Assembly (NCBI GenBank): GCA_964343355.1
Contig: CAYFJC010000002.1
Coordinates: 1 to 51,564 of the forward strand
From: MED-G78 sp964343355
Lineage (GTDB): Bacteria > Pseudomonadota > Gammaproteobacteria > Magnimaribacterales > D2472
DNA: 51,564 bases
Direction: 5' to 3'
The notes below the pieces were generated by a model, which saw nothing but the letters and a program-made list of their open reading frames with translations, did no database searches and was not told the DNA's origin. How positions within the stretch are numbered: the stretch's first letter is position 1; the number at the start of each line of letters is the position of its first letter. Position numbers and translations under genes: made by a program. Positions 8,731 to 17,149 of this stretch are shown here, piece by piece.

Positions 8731-9606
8731 ATGTCTAAATTTACAGGAAAAACAGCAGTAATCAGTGGCGGCGCTGAAGGGATTGGTTTGTCTATTGCTA
8801 AGGCGCTAGGTGAGCAGAAGATGAATATTGTTCTTACAGATATTAATGAAGAAAATCTTCAAAAAGCTGCTTTAGAGCTTGAAGCAAATGGAGTTTGTGT
8901 ATTGCCTGTTGTACTCGATGTAGCTGAAGAAGATCAGTGGCAAGCTGTAGCAGAGCAAGCTATCGCACGATTTGGAAAAATTCATATGGTGGTAAACAAT
9001 GCTGGAGTAGGTGGAGAATCAGGATCGATCGAAAGTCAGAATAAAAAAGCGTGGCAATGGGCATTAGACGTTAACTTAATGGGCGTAGTTTATGGAGCCA
9101 AAGTCATGGTTCCATTGATAAAGCAGCATGATGAAGGTGGATGGGTTGTAAATGTTGCTTCCATGGCAGGAATGGGCGGCGTTCCCTATAGTGGAGCTTA
9201 TACTGCAACGAAGGCTGCAGTAGTGGCGCTATCGGAAAGTTGGGCTGGAGAGCTTGAGAGTAAAGGTATCAATGTGTCTGTTTTATGTCCCGCTTTTGTT
9301 CAAACGCGTATTTATGATTCTGAAAGAAATCGTCCAGCTCAGTATCAATCTGATATGGTAAATCTAGATAATGAAAATAGTTTTTTTAATAAAGCCAAAG
9401 AAATGGTAAAAAATGGGATTGAAGTTTCTATTGTTGGGAAGAGAGTTGTAGAAGCTCTTAACGATGGAGAATTTTATATATTTACTCATCCTAACTATCA
9501 TGCTGTTATGAAGAAAAGATCTTCAGACATTGATGCAGCATTTAAAAAATCATCAGAAAGTCCATTACTTCAGCATGTTGTAAATCAAAAGATTGAAATG
9601 CTTTGA
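8731..9606 (+). CDS. Short-chain dehydrogenase/reductase (SDR)
   Basis: This 291-residue protein is a classical SDR. The Rossmann motif SGGAEGIG spans residues 12-19, NNAG is at 89-92, and the catalytic Ser144, Tyr157 and Lys161 lie in NVASMAG and SGAYTATK. The C-terminal region extends about 40 residues beyond a minimal SDR. TDINEEN after the second strand carries an acidic residue, which in this family suggests NAD preference. AGGA 8 bases upstream of the ATG marks a good ribosome binding site. It probably oxidises or reduces a hydroxyl/keto group on a lipid-like substrate; the exact substrate is unknown. Confidence 0.9.
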   Translation: MSKFTGKTAVISGGAEGIGLSIAKALGEQKMNIVLTDINEENLQKAALELEANGVCVLPVVLDVAEEDQWQAVAEQAIARFGKIHMVVNNAGVGGESGSIESQNKKAWQWALDVNLMGVVYGAKVMVPLIKQHDEGGWVVNVASMAGMGGVPYSGAYTATKAAVVALSESWAGELESKGINVSVLCPAFVQTRIYDSERNRPAQYQSDMVNLDNENSFFNKAKEMVKNGIEVSIVGKRVVEALNDGEFYIFTHPNYHAVMKKRSSDIDAAFKKSSESPLLQHVVNQKIEML

Positions 9607-9618
9607 TCGATAATTAGA

Positions 9619-11337
9619 ATGGAATTCTGGATAAAAAAGATCTTGTCAATGCGGATAAGCAAACTAAGTCATATCTTGGTAATCTTTTTTATAACAATCA
9701 CCATGTCGAGTTGCGGAGGAGGCGGAGGAAGCGCAAGTAATGACTTAACTCCAGAGACTAATTCAGCAACCGCATCTATAACAGCAAATCCAACTACTGT
9801 ATTTTTGGGCGAGTCTACTATAGTCTCGTGGAGTAGTACTAGCGCATCTTCTTGCACGGCATCAGGGTATTGGTCTGGTACTAAATCAACATCTGGAAGC
9901 GAAACTGTTTTTATTACTAGTTATGGTGATCAGGGCTTTACCATCACATGCGGAGATGCCTCTTCAAGTGTCGAAATTACTGTCAACACAGAAGATTCTG
10001 AAGGCTCGTGTGTTAATCCACACAATCCAGATATCCCACAATCTTACCTAGGAGAATACGAAGTGCCGATGGCTCAAAATTCATTTGGCGATGATCATCT
10101 TTATAAAGGCATAGGATTGAAAGATTACTCAGCAGGACAAGTTTACGCCGCCCACCAAAGAGCTGGTACTAGTTGGATAGCTGATTGTACTGAAATCGAA
10201 TACAAAAAACTTATGTATAGGATGACACTTCGTAGACTTAAAGATCACGGCGTGAATACTGCATCGATTTATAACTATGGTTATTGGGACGTGACTAATG
10301 ATGGGGCATGGGAAGTAAATCATGATACCAAAGATTTGTCTGATGCTGATATTGATATGATTACTGCAATAGCAAATGACCTAGGATTAGATTTGCATTA
10401 TGCATGGCAATTTAATATGCGTATTGCAAATACTGATCAATTGCTGTTTCCGTTTGACGGGAACGTTAGGCTTGATATGCCACTGTTAATAAAAATTATG
10501 GATGCACATGAAAAACATATGGTATGGGAAGCAGATCGATTGGAGACTCTCGGTGTTGAATCTGTATCAGCAGATTGGAGTGCTATGTGGTTATGTTTTT
10601 CATGTGGTTTAGACGATCAAGGGCATACTCAGGCAGAAACTGATGCACTCAAAGACTATTACATGGAAAGAATGGGTATTCTTATCGACAAAATAAGAGA
10701 AAGATTCTCAGGCAAAGTATATATGGGTGAAGGTCTGGTCTGGAATGATAAACGCGTATTTGACAAGGTGGATGGTGTTGGGCTTTCTGTCGATATGAGA
10801 CTGACTGCTGAAGAAGTTACATATGCAACTGTTGATCTACTGCATGAAAAAGCCGCATGGTCGATTCAAAATACGTATGAGGAATGGAATTGTTTAACTC
10901 AATATCCTTGTTGGCATAATTCAAGTACAACTATACCCAAAGTCATCTTCAACTTTTTTAGTCAAAGTAATACAAGATACTTGTCAAAGGGCTGGTGGGA
11001 AGATGGATTCTGCACAGCAGGAACTCTTGATGGTGTCTATTATGAATGTACACAATATCAGATACAGACTGATTTCTCGGCTCAAGCAATGCTTACAGAA
11101 GGAGTATTGAGAGCAGTCGATAATCAAGCAGTGTTTGAGGTGTTAGGTACGACTACAACCACTGGATACTGGTTATCTGACACATTGTATGCAGAACCTG
11201 ATCAGCATTCTAACAAGACACCACTTGAAGGATTCCCCAATATTTCTCAGTCAATTAGAGGGAAACCAGCAGAAAAAATTATTAAATACTGGTACACAGG
11301 CGAATACGAAGCATATACCCCTGTTTATACTGATTAA
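9619..11337 (+). CDS. Surface lipoprotein with Ig-like and TIM-barrel-like domains
   Basis: This 572-residue protein has a lipoprotein signal ending MSSC (Cys32), followed by a glycine tract (GGGGG) common in exported gammaproteobacterial lipoproteins. Residues about 46-128 form a cysteine-containing Ig-like repeat of the type TANPTTVFLGESTIVSWSS. Residues about 150-572 look like a TIM-barrel glycosidase-type domain: tryptophan-rich, with VESVSADWSAMWL, YMGEGLVWND and a typical closing SIRGKPAEKIIKYWY. I cannot assign a glycoside hydrolase family or name catalytic acids. The ATG at 9649 (MRISKLSH) would give a shorter, more standard signal peptide. Its stop codon is shared with the convergent MFS gene. 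Confidence 0.65.
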   Translation: MEFWIKKILSMRISKLSHILVIFFITITMSSCGGGGGSASNDLTPETNSATASITANPTTVFLGESTIVSWSSTSASSCTASGYWSGTKSTSGSETVFITSYGDQGFTITCGDASSSVEITVNTEDSEGSCVNPHNPDIPQSYLGEYEVPMAQNSFGDDHLYKGIGLKDYSAGQVYAAHQRAGTSWIADCTEIEYKKLMYRMTLRRLKDHGVNTASIYNYGYWDVTNDGAWEVNHDTKDLSDADIDMITAIANDLGLDLHYAWQFNMRIANTDQLLFPFDGNVRLDMPLLIKIMDAHEKHMVWEADRLETLGVESVSADWSAMWLCFSCGLDDQGHTQAETDALKDYYMERMGILIDKIRERFSGKVYMGEGLVWNDKRVFDKVDGVGLSVDMRLTAEEVTYATVDLLHEKAAWSIQNTYEEWNCLTQYPCWHNSSTTIPKVIFNFFSQSNTRYLSKGWWEDGFCTAGTLDGVYYECTQYQIQTDFSAQAMLTEGVLRAVDNQAVFEVLGTTTTTGYWLSDTLYAEPDQHSNKTPLEGFPNISQSIRGKPAEKIIKYWYTGEYEAYTPVYTD

Positions 11338-12572
11338 GATTTATGCTGCATCAATAGATAGGCTGCGTAAGCTCCAATAAATCCACAAGCAGATATTATT
11401 AAATAGTAAATTTGATAACCAAGCACACCAGGATATTGCTCTAGGAGAGGCGCACTAATTAACGGGAGATAGAATTCAGGAAAGTAACCAATCATTGAAA
11501 TGACACCGATAGCTAATCCTTTAGTTTTATTAGGAACATTACATCCAGCTAATGTAGCCCAGTAGACTCCCCTCACTCCATAGGTTAATAAGCCTATTAA
11601 CAATACAACAAGTAACATAACAATAACGGATGAAGCGGCAGGTAAAAATGCCATGATTCCGAGTGATAGAGATGCAAGTGTCAGTAGTATGGAGAGAACT
11701 TTTTCCGGACTACTCCAGTCACCAATAAAACCAGCTGTAATTCCTCCAATAGGTCTCATCCATAATTTAGCTACAGTAATTGTTCCCACTGCAACAGCTG
11801 TTAAACCAAAATTTTGCTGCAGATAGGCTGAAAAAGAGTATGTTGCATAAAACAACTGATAACCGCAGATAATACAGATTGCACACAACCAGATTTCACG
11901 ATGTTTTAATATAGTTTTTAAATCAGCTATAAAATTAGTATTAGTAACCTTTGTATTATCATCCTCAAAGTCATCAAGAAGCCAATAGACAAGAGGAGAT
12001 ACCACAAGTAAAACTCCTATATAAAGATAAATAACCTGCCTTAATGCCATGCTTGTTGATCCAGATTCCTGACTTAATACATAAGCAAAAAGAGTGATAG
12101 CAATTGTAGCTAAAATAGCTTCAACCAAGCCTCGTCCTCCATCTAGAATTCCAAAGAATTTACCCTGTTGATCTTTTTTTGCAAGTATTGCTACTAACTT
12201 AATATGTGCTGACCAAAAAGTAAGTCCTGTAGCAATACCCCATGCTCCATAGATAACTAATAACGAAGAATAAGAGGGCATTGTTGAAAACCAAATACCT
12301 AATAAAGCAGTCGCTAATAAAGAGTAGGCAAGTAATTTACGAGATGAAAAGCGATCTGCGAGCCAACCACTTGGAACGTAGCTAATCATAAAAATAAGCC
12401 CAAGCATCGAGCTACAGTAACGAAGCTGTGTCTGAGTAATATCGAAGGATTCTAATATGGAAATCTCAAAATTTTGTCTCAGATAAAGAAGGGGATATAT
12501 AGCTCCAGCAGCAACAACAATGAGTGCGAGCTGACTATAGCTTCGAAAAGCATCCGATCTTAGAGATACCAA
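11334..12572 (-). CDS. Major facilitator superfamily transporter
   Basis: This 412-residue protein has about 12 membrane helices. The MFS signature between helices 2 and 3 reads GWLADRFSSRKLLAYS, and a second related motif, FIGDWSSPEKVLS, lies in the C-terminal half. It probably moves a small organic acid, sugar or drug; the substrate cannot be told. The start is TTG: a TGA lies just upstream in frame, no ATG occurs before residue 56, and GAGGA precedes the TTG at good spacing, which supports TTG initiation. The stop TAA overlaps the lipoprotein's stop in a shared TTAA. Confidence 0.88.
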   Translation of the reverse strand: MVSLRSDAFRSYSQLALIVVAAGAIYPLLYLRQNFEISILESFDITQTQLRYCSSMLGLIFMISYVPSGWLADRFSSRKLLAYSLLATALLGIWFSTMPSYSSLLVIYGAWGIATGLTFWSAHIKLVAILAKKDQQGKFFGILDGGRGLVEAILATIAITLFAYVLSQESGSTSMALRQVIYLYIGVLLVVSPLVYWLLDDFEDDNTKVTNTNFIADLKTILKHREIWLCAICIICGYQLFYATYSFSAYLQQNFGLTAVAVGTITVAKLWMRPIGGITAGFIGDWSSPEKVLSILLTLASLSLGIMAFLPAASSVIVMLLVVLLIGLLTYGVRGVYWATLAGCNVPNKTKGLAIGVISMIGYFPEFYLPLISAPLLEQYPGVLGYQIYYLIISACGFIGAYAAYLLMQHKS

Positions 12573-12675
12573 AGAAAATCCTCATTTAGACTTAGTGATC
12601 TAGTGTAGCCTTAATAGAAGACAACACACAAAAATATCCGTATAACTTAAACCTTATCTTGCTTTGTCTAACCTA

Positions 12676-12693
12676 TTAATAAGGTATTATTAA
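12676..12693. promoter_or_regulatory. Inverted repeat, 7-bp arms, in divergent intergenic region
   Basis: TTAATAA (12676-12682) and TTATTAA (12687-12693) flank GGTA. It lies 32 bases before the DUF4345-like gene and could be an operator or overlap a promoter. The composition makes chance occurrence likely. Confidence 0.2.
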
Positions 12694-12725
12694 CTACATA
12701 ACATTTATTTATTAAGGAGAAAGTC

Positions 12726-13121
12726 ATGATAGCAAGAATATTATCTGGTCTAGTTGGAGCAGTAATGCTTATTTCAGCTCTAAATTGGATTATTGATCCA
12801 GTTGCAGCTGCAGCAAGTCTTGAGATTAAGGAAAGTTTAAGCCAGGTTGGTGGTGAAACTTTATTAGGAAGAAATACATTAATTGGTGATCTCACTTCTT
12901 TCTTTTTTACAGCTGGTATTTTGTCCTGTATTGGTTCTTATAGAAATGAATATGAGTGGCTTTATGGTCCTTTAGTATTACTAGGATCAGCAGCTATATT
13001 TAGATTAACTGCAGGCGTTATGCATGGTACTGAATTTTGGGTAGCTGGAATAATGTCAGAGATTCTTTTTGCAATTATGCTTATTGTTAGTATAAATTTA
13101 ATGAAAAAATCTTCTACTTAG
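12726..13121 (+). CDS. DUF4345-like small membrane protein
   Basis: This 131-residue protein has four hydrophobic segments. The N-terminal pattern (ARILSGLVGAVMLISALNWIIDPVAAAASL) followed by GRNTLIGDLTSFFFTAGIL resembles the DUF4345 family as I recall it, whose role is unknown. A strong ribosome binding site, AAGGAG at 12714-12719, lies 6 bases before the ATG. It is divergent from the MFS transporter and followed by the cyclotransferase-like gene after 41 bases. Confidence 0.6.
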   Translation: MIARILSGLVGAVMLISALNWIIDPVAAAASLEIKESLSQVGGETLLGRNTLIGDLTSFFFTAGILSCIGSYRNEYEWLYGPLVLLGSAAIFRLTAGVMHGTEFWVAGIMSEILFAIMLIVSINLMKKSST

Positions 13122-13162
13122 TTTTAAGAATTAATCAGCTTTAATTTTAGAATCTCTTAACT

Positions 13163-13498
13163 ATGGAAAAACTATTTTCTTATGGAACTTTGCAGCAAGA
13201 AAATGTCCAACTTAAAAGTTTTAACAGAGTTCTTGATGGTGTTTTAGATGTCCTACAAGGTTATCAGCTAGAGGAATTAGAAATTACAGACGAGTTTGTA
13301 GTTAAGACTAGTCAAAAAAAATCTCATCCAATTATTTTTTCATCAAACAGTCTTCAGGATGAGATAAACGGCACAGTATTTAAAATTACTTCATCAGAAT
13401 TATTACATGCAGATAGTTATGAGGTTGCAGATTACAAAAGAGCAGAAGTTACTTTAAAGTCGGGCATTAGATGCTGGGCTTACATCGGTAATAGATAA
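13163..13498 (+). CDS. Gamma-glutamylcyclotransferase (AIG2)-like protein
   Basis: This 111-residue protein opens with LFSYGTLQQ (residues 4-12), the substrate-loop signature of the gamma-glutamylcyclotransferase/AIG2 fold, and has the expected NGTVFKIT strand and a DSYEVADYKR segment near the C terminus. Members release 5-oxoproline from gamma-glutamyl compounds, but many small AIG2-like proteins have no proven activity. It ends 6 bases before the GH5-like gene, so the two are likely co-transcribed. Confidence 0.75.
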   Translation: MEKLFSYGTLQQENVQLKSFNRVLDGVLDVLQGYQLEELEITDEFVVKTSQKKSHPIIFSSNSLQDEINGTVFKITSSELLHADSYEVADYKRAEVTLKSGIRCWAYIGNR

Positions 13499-13504
13499 CT
13501 TAAT

Positions 13505-14551
13505 ATGAGTATTTGGTCTGCTGATTTAGCAAATAGCTGGTACAAGGACCAGGATTGGCTAGTAGGCTGTAATTTTCTTCCCAGTTCTTCAATTAATCAA
13601 TTGGAAATGTTCCAAAAAGATACTTTTGATATTGAAACCATAAAGAGAGAAATTGGTTGGGCAAAAAATCTTGGGTTTAATACCTTAAGAGTATATTTGC
13701 ATGATTTGTTATGGGAGGAGAAAAATGAATTCATTTATACATTTAATATTTTTCTTGATATCTGTAGTGAGTTTTCAATAAAACCAATGATTGTTTTATT
13801 TGATGATTGCCATTACCCGCTAGCCGAATTAGGTAAGCAACCACTTCCTATTAAAGGTGTTCATAATTCAGGATGGAAGCAAAGCCCAGGCCATTCAATT
13901 GTTGCAGAGATATCACGCGCAAACTCTTCAATGCATCTCCCTAGGTTGAAGAGATTTACTCAAGAAGTTTTAGATTTATATAAAGACGATGAAAGAATTT
14001 TGATGTGGGATTTGTACAATGAGCCTGGACAATTTGGAATAGGAGAAACTTCTTTAACTCTATTGGAGTATGTATGGGATTGGGCTCATGAAGTTAGGCC
14101 AAGTCAGCCCCTCACAGCATGTCTTGATGGTGCTATTGGAGATAATATTATTGCTTTAAATAAAAAAAATTCTGACATCATAACTTTTCATACCTACGAG
14201 GCTGATAAATTAAATCCTACCATTGAAGAATTAAGTAAGACTGGCCGACCGCTCATGTGTACTGAATATATGGCAAGGGAATACGGAACCACTTTTGAGT
14301 TTTGTTTACCCATATTTAAAGACAAAAATATTGCATGTTATAACTGGGGACTAGTTGCAGGAAAGAGCCAAACTCATTTTAGCTGGGAAACAATTTTTTA
14401 TTTAAATGAACGAAGAGACAGAGGTGAATTAGTGCAAGTTGGGGACCAGATCATAGAGCCGGAGGTTTGGTTTCATGATATTTATAGAAAAGATGGCTCC
14501 TCTTTTAGTGATAAAGAAATACTTTTCATTAAAAAAATACTTAATAGGTAA
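13505..14551 (+). CDS. GH5-like (cellulase-superfamily) glycoside hydrolase
   Basis: This 348-residue protein looks like a clan GH-A TIM barrel. The likely acid/base is Glu173 in LYNEPG and the nucleophile Glu254 in MCTEYM; TLRVYLHD (residues 60-67) is a typical early strand. No signal peptide is visible, so it should act in the cytoplasm on an imported oligosaccharide or glycoside. Plant and bacterial mannanase/xylanase-like members share this pattern, but the substrate is not determined. It lies between the AIG2-like gene and the HI0933 flavoprotein gene, with 6- and 2-base gaps, so it is in an operon. Confidence 0.78.
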   Translation: MSIWSADLANSWYKDQDWLVGCNFLPSSSINQLEMFQKDTFDIETIKREIGWAKNLGFNTLRVYLHDLLWEEKNEFIYTFNIFLDICSEFSIKPMIVLFDDCHYPLAELGKQPLPIKGVHNSGWKQSPGHSIVAEISRANSSMHLPRLKRFTQEVLDLYKDDERILMWDLYNEPGQFGIGETSLTLLEYVWDWAHEVRPSQPLTACLDGAIGDNIIALNKKNSDIITFHTYEADKLNPTIEELSKTGRPLMCTEYMAREYGTTFEFCLPIFKDKNIACYNWGLVAGKSQTHFSWETIFYLNERRDRGELVQVGDQIIEPEVWFHDIYRKDGSSFSDKEILFIKKILNR

Positions 14552-14553
14552 TC

Positions 14554-15786
14554 ATGCTTAATAAAAAATTCGATATTATTGTTCTTGGTGCAGGTGCCGC
14601 AGGATTAATGACAGCATTAACAGCAGCGCAAAGAAATAAAACTGTTCTGGTATTAGAGAAATCTAATAAAGCTGGAAAAAAAATATTAATGTCTGGCGGC
14701 GGGCGTTCTAATTTTACAAATCTTTATGTTGAAGCTGAGAACTTTCTTTCCAACAATCCTCATTTCTGCAAGTCAGCTCTAAAAAGATATACCCCCGATG
14801 ATTTTATTGCCATGGTTCAAAAACATGGTATTGATTATGAAGAGAAAAAACACCATCAATTATTTTGTATTAATTCTTCAAAAGATATTCTTAATATGCT
14901 GATAGAAGAGTGCGCTGAGTTAGGGGTAGAAATTCATACAGATGTAGAAACTGAAAAAGTAGTAAAAATTAACAAGGAAGGTGCCGAGCCTTTATATGAG
15001 GTTACTTCAGTATTTAATAGCAAAACATCTACAGAAAAAATTGCTCTTCAATGCAAATCTCTAGTAGTTGCAACTGGAGCTCTTTCAATACCAACACTAG
15101 GCGGGAGTGGCTTTGGTTATGAATTAGCTAAAGAATTTAAATTACCACTTATTCCTCGAAGAGCAAGCTTAGTTCCATTTATGTTTTCTGATGAAATTAA
15201 AGGCTTATGTGAAAGATTAACCGGTTTATCTGCTCCTGTAGATATTATTAGCAATGGTATGAATTTTTCAGAATCAATGTTATTTACCCATCGAGGATTA
15301 AGCGGGCCAGCAATTCTTCAAATTTCAAATTACTGGAATCCTGGAGATGAAATTACTATTAATCTTCTTCCTGAGATTAATGTATCTGAAATGTTATTAA
15401 TTAAAAAAATAGAAGATCCTAAAACTTCTATTAAAAAGCATTTAAATGATTTGTTACCAAAGGCTCTTGTCCTTGAATTAGAGGAAATGTGGTGGGCTGA
15501 TTATAAAGACCATATGCTTGCTGAGATTAGTAAAGAAAATATACAAAATATTGGCAATATTTTGAATGCTTGGAGTTTGAAGCCTGCAGCCACAGAGGGC
15601 TATAGAACAGCTGAGGTGACACTTGGTGGGGTTGACACTGATGTAATTAATTCAAAAACCATGGAAACTAAAGATCATCCTGGTTTATTTTTTGTAGGAG
15701 AGGTTCTTGATGTAACTGGTCATCTTGGAGGCTACAATTTTCAATGGGCATGGGCATCTGGCTATAGCGCAGGGTTAGTTGTATAA
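14554..15786 (+). CDS. HI0933/YhiN-type FAD-dependent oxidoreductase
   Basis: This 410-residue protein is a member of the HI0933/YhiN flavoprotein family. The N-terminal dinucleotide-binding motif is IIVLGAGAAGLMTALTAA (about residues 8-25), followed by GKKILMSGGGRSNFTN, and the C terminus reads LGGYNFQWAWASGY, all family signatures. The protein probably binds FAD and reduces an unknown substrate in the cytoplasm. It starts 2 bases after the GH5-like gene and ends 1 base before the CoA-binding gene's ATG. Confidence 0.9.
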   Translation: MLNKKFDIIVLGAGAAGLMTALTAAQRNKTVLVLEKSNKAGKKILMSGGGRSNFTNLYVEAENFLSNNPHFCKSALKRYTPDDFIAMVQKHGIDYEEKKHHQLFCINSSKDILNMLIEECAELGVEIHTDVETEKVVKINKEGAEPLYEVTSVFNSKTSTEKIALQCKSLVVATGALSIPTLGGSGFGYELAKEFKLPLIPRRASLVPFMFSDEIKGLCERLTGLSAPVDIISNGMNFSESMLFTHRGLSGPAILQISNYWNPGDEITINLLPEINVSEMLLIKKIEDPKTSIKKHLNDLLPKALVLELEEMWWADYKDHMLAEISKENIQNIGNILNAWSLKPAATEGYRTAEVTLGGVDTDVINSKTMETKDHPGLFFVGEVLDVTGHLGGYNFQWAWASGYSAGLVV

Positions 15787-15787
15787 A

Positions 15788-16216
15788 ATGGACTACTCAG
15801 ATAAATTTATAAAAGAAATACTTACAGAGGTAAGAACTATTGCAGTTGTAGGAGCAAGCTCTAAGCCTGAACGAGATAGTTATAAGGTCATAGAATTCTT
15901 GTTAGATAATGGCTATGAAGTATTCCCAGTTAATCCTAATGAGGAAGGTAACTCAGTCCTAGGGCTTAATTTTTATTCTAATTTAAAGTCAATTCAACAA
16001 TCTATTGATATGGTTGATGTATTTCGTTTTCCAGATGCAGTAATGGGAGTAGCTGAAGAGGCAATTCAAATTAATGCTAAAGTTTTATGGCTACAGCTTA
16101 AAATAATCAATCATGAAGCCGCTAATCTTGCTGAAGCAGCTGGCCTGAAGGTGATTATGGATAGATGCCCTAAAATAGAATTTAAGAAATTAAATTGGAC
16201 TAGTAAGTCTAATTAG
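15788..16216 (+). CDS. CoA-binding domain protein (YccU family)
   Basis: This roughly 142-residue protein is a single CoA-binding Rossmann domain like YccU. AVVGASSKPERDSYKV forms the nucleotide-binding loop, VFPVNPNEEG the following strand, and VIMDRCPKIEF the conserved C terminus. I chose the ATG at 15788, immediately after the preceding stop, over a TTG at 15779 that adds three residues. Its function is unknown; it may sense or bind acyl-CoA. Confidence 0.88.
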   Translation: MDYSDKFIKEILTEVRTIAVVGASSKPERDSYKVIEFLLDNGYEVFPVNPNEEGNSVLGLNFYSNLKSIQQSIDMVDVFRFPDAVMGVAEEAIQINAKVLWLQLKIINHEAANLAEAAGLKVIMDRCPKIEFKKLNWTSKSN

Positions 16217-16231
16217 CTTTAAATAATATAT

Positions 16232-17032
16232 ATGGAAACTGATAATTTTTTACTAAAAGATAAAATTGATAATGGCATTCTTCGCCTCACTCTCAATAAT
16301 TTAAAGCATCAAAATACCTTATCTGAAGCAATGATGGAGTCTTTAAAAAAAGAACTATTAGATGTCGCAAGCAATGAATCCACTAGAGTGGTTATTTTAG
16401 CTGCAAATGGCCCTATTTTTTGTGCAGGACATGACTTAAAAGAGATAACAGAAGCGCGAAATAATAAAGACTCCGGACATGCTTACTTTGAAAAGTTATT
16501 TAATACCTGCTCTGAGTTAATGCAATTAATAGTTAATAACCCTAAACCTATTATTGCTGAAGTGAATGGAATTGCTACTGCTGCAGGCTGTCAATTAGTT
16601 GCGAGCTGCGATCTTGCTATTGCTTCTGATGAAGCAAAGTTTGCTACTCCTGGGGTAAATATAGGTTTATTCTGTTCAACTCCAATGGTTGCATTATCAA
16701 GAAATATATCAAATAAACATGCAATGGAAATGCTCCTTACAGGGGAGATGATAGATGCAAAAAAAGCTAAAGAGATTGGTTTAATTAATAATAATGTAAG
16801 CAGCAAAAACTTAATGCAAGAGACATTAATATTAGCTAAAAAAGTTGCGAGCAAATCATCTATGACTCTTAAAGTTGGAAAACAAGCCTTTTATGCTCAA
16901 TCTTCATTAGATCTGCATCAAGCATATAAATATACTTCAAAGGTGATGTTAGACAATATATTAAAAGATGACGCAAAAGAGGGTATAGATGCATTTATTA
17001 ATAAACGTGATCCTGAATGGAGAGATAAATAA
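16232..17032 (+). CDS. ECHDC3-like crotonase lacking both catalytic glutamates
   Basis: This 266-residue protein has the crotonase fold: oxyanion-hole segments CAGHDL (64-69) and GIATAAGCQL (113-122). The positions corresponding to the two catalytic glutamates of enoyl-CoA hydratase (20 residues apart) are Gln121 and Gly141, so classical hydration is unlikely. FATPGVNIGLFCSTP matches the ECHDC3 branch, whose reaction is poorly known. It may bind acyl-CoA or catalyse another thioester reaction. It follows the CoA-binding gene by 15 bases. A weak terminator-like hairpin lies after it. Confidence 0.82.
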   Translation: METDNFLLKDKIDNGILRLTLNNLKHQNTLSEAMMESLKKELLDVASNESTRVVILAANGPIFCAGHDLKEITEARNNKDSGHAYFEKLFNTCSELMQLIVNNPKPIIAEVNGIATAAGCQLVASCDLAIASDEAKFATPGVNIGLFCSTPMVALSRNISNKHAMEMLLTGEMIDAKKAKEIGLINNNVSSKNLMQETLILAKKVASKSSMTLKVGKQAFYAQSSLDLHQAYKYTSKVMLDNILKDDAKEGIDAFINKRDPEWRDK

Positions 17033-17044
17033 AGGATGAAATTC

Positions 17045-17091
17045 AAGTCAGGTGATCTGCAATAGGACTAGCTCCGACTTCCATATTTTTT
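17045..17091 (+). terminator. Weak terminator-like hairpin after crotonase
   Basis: AAGTC-A-GG (17045-17052) can pair with CCGACTT (17074-17080) with one bulged A. A short spacer and six T residues (17086-17091) follow. The loop is long, so the call is tentative. It separates the crotonase from the SIS gene, which may have its own promoter in the AT-rich stretch up to 17149. Confidence 0.35.
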
Positions 17092-17149
17092 ATAATATCT
17101 AAAAATGATTAAATCTATTAAAATATTATTTTAATAAAATATATTAAAT

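Noticed and set aside
17036..17065. Nine-codon mini-ORF after the crotonase, and a short minus-strand ORF overlapping it
   Set aside because: Too short, no usable ribosome binding site, and the stretch is better explained as a weak terminator-like hairpin.
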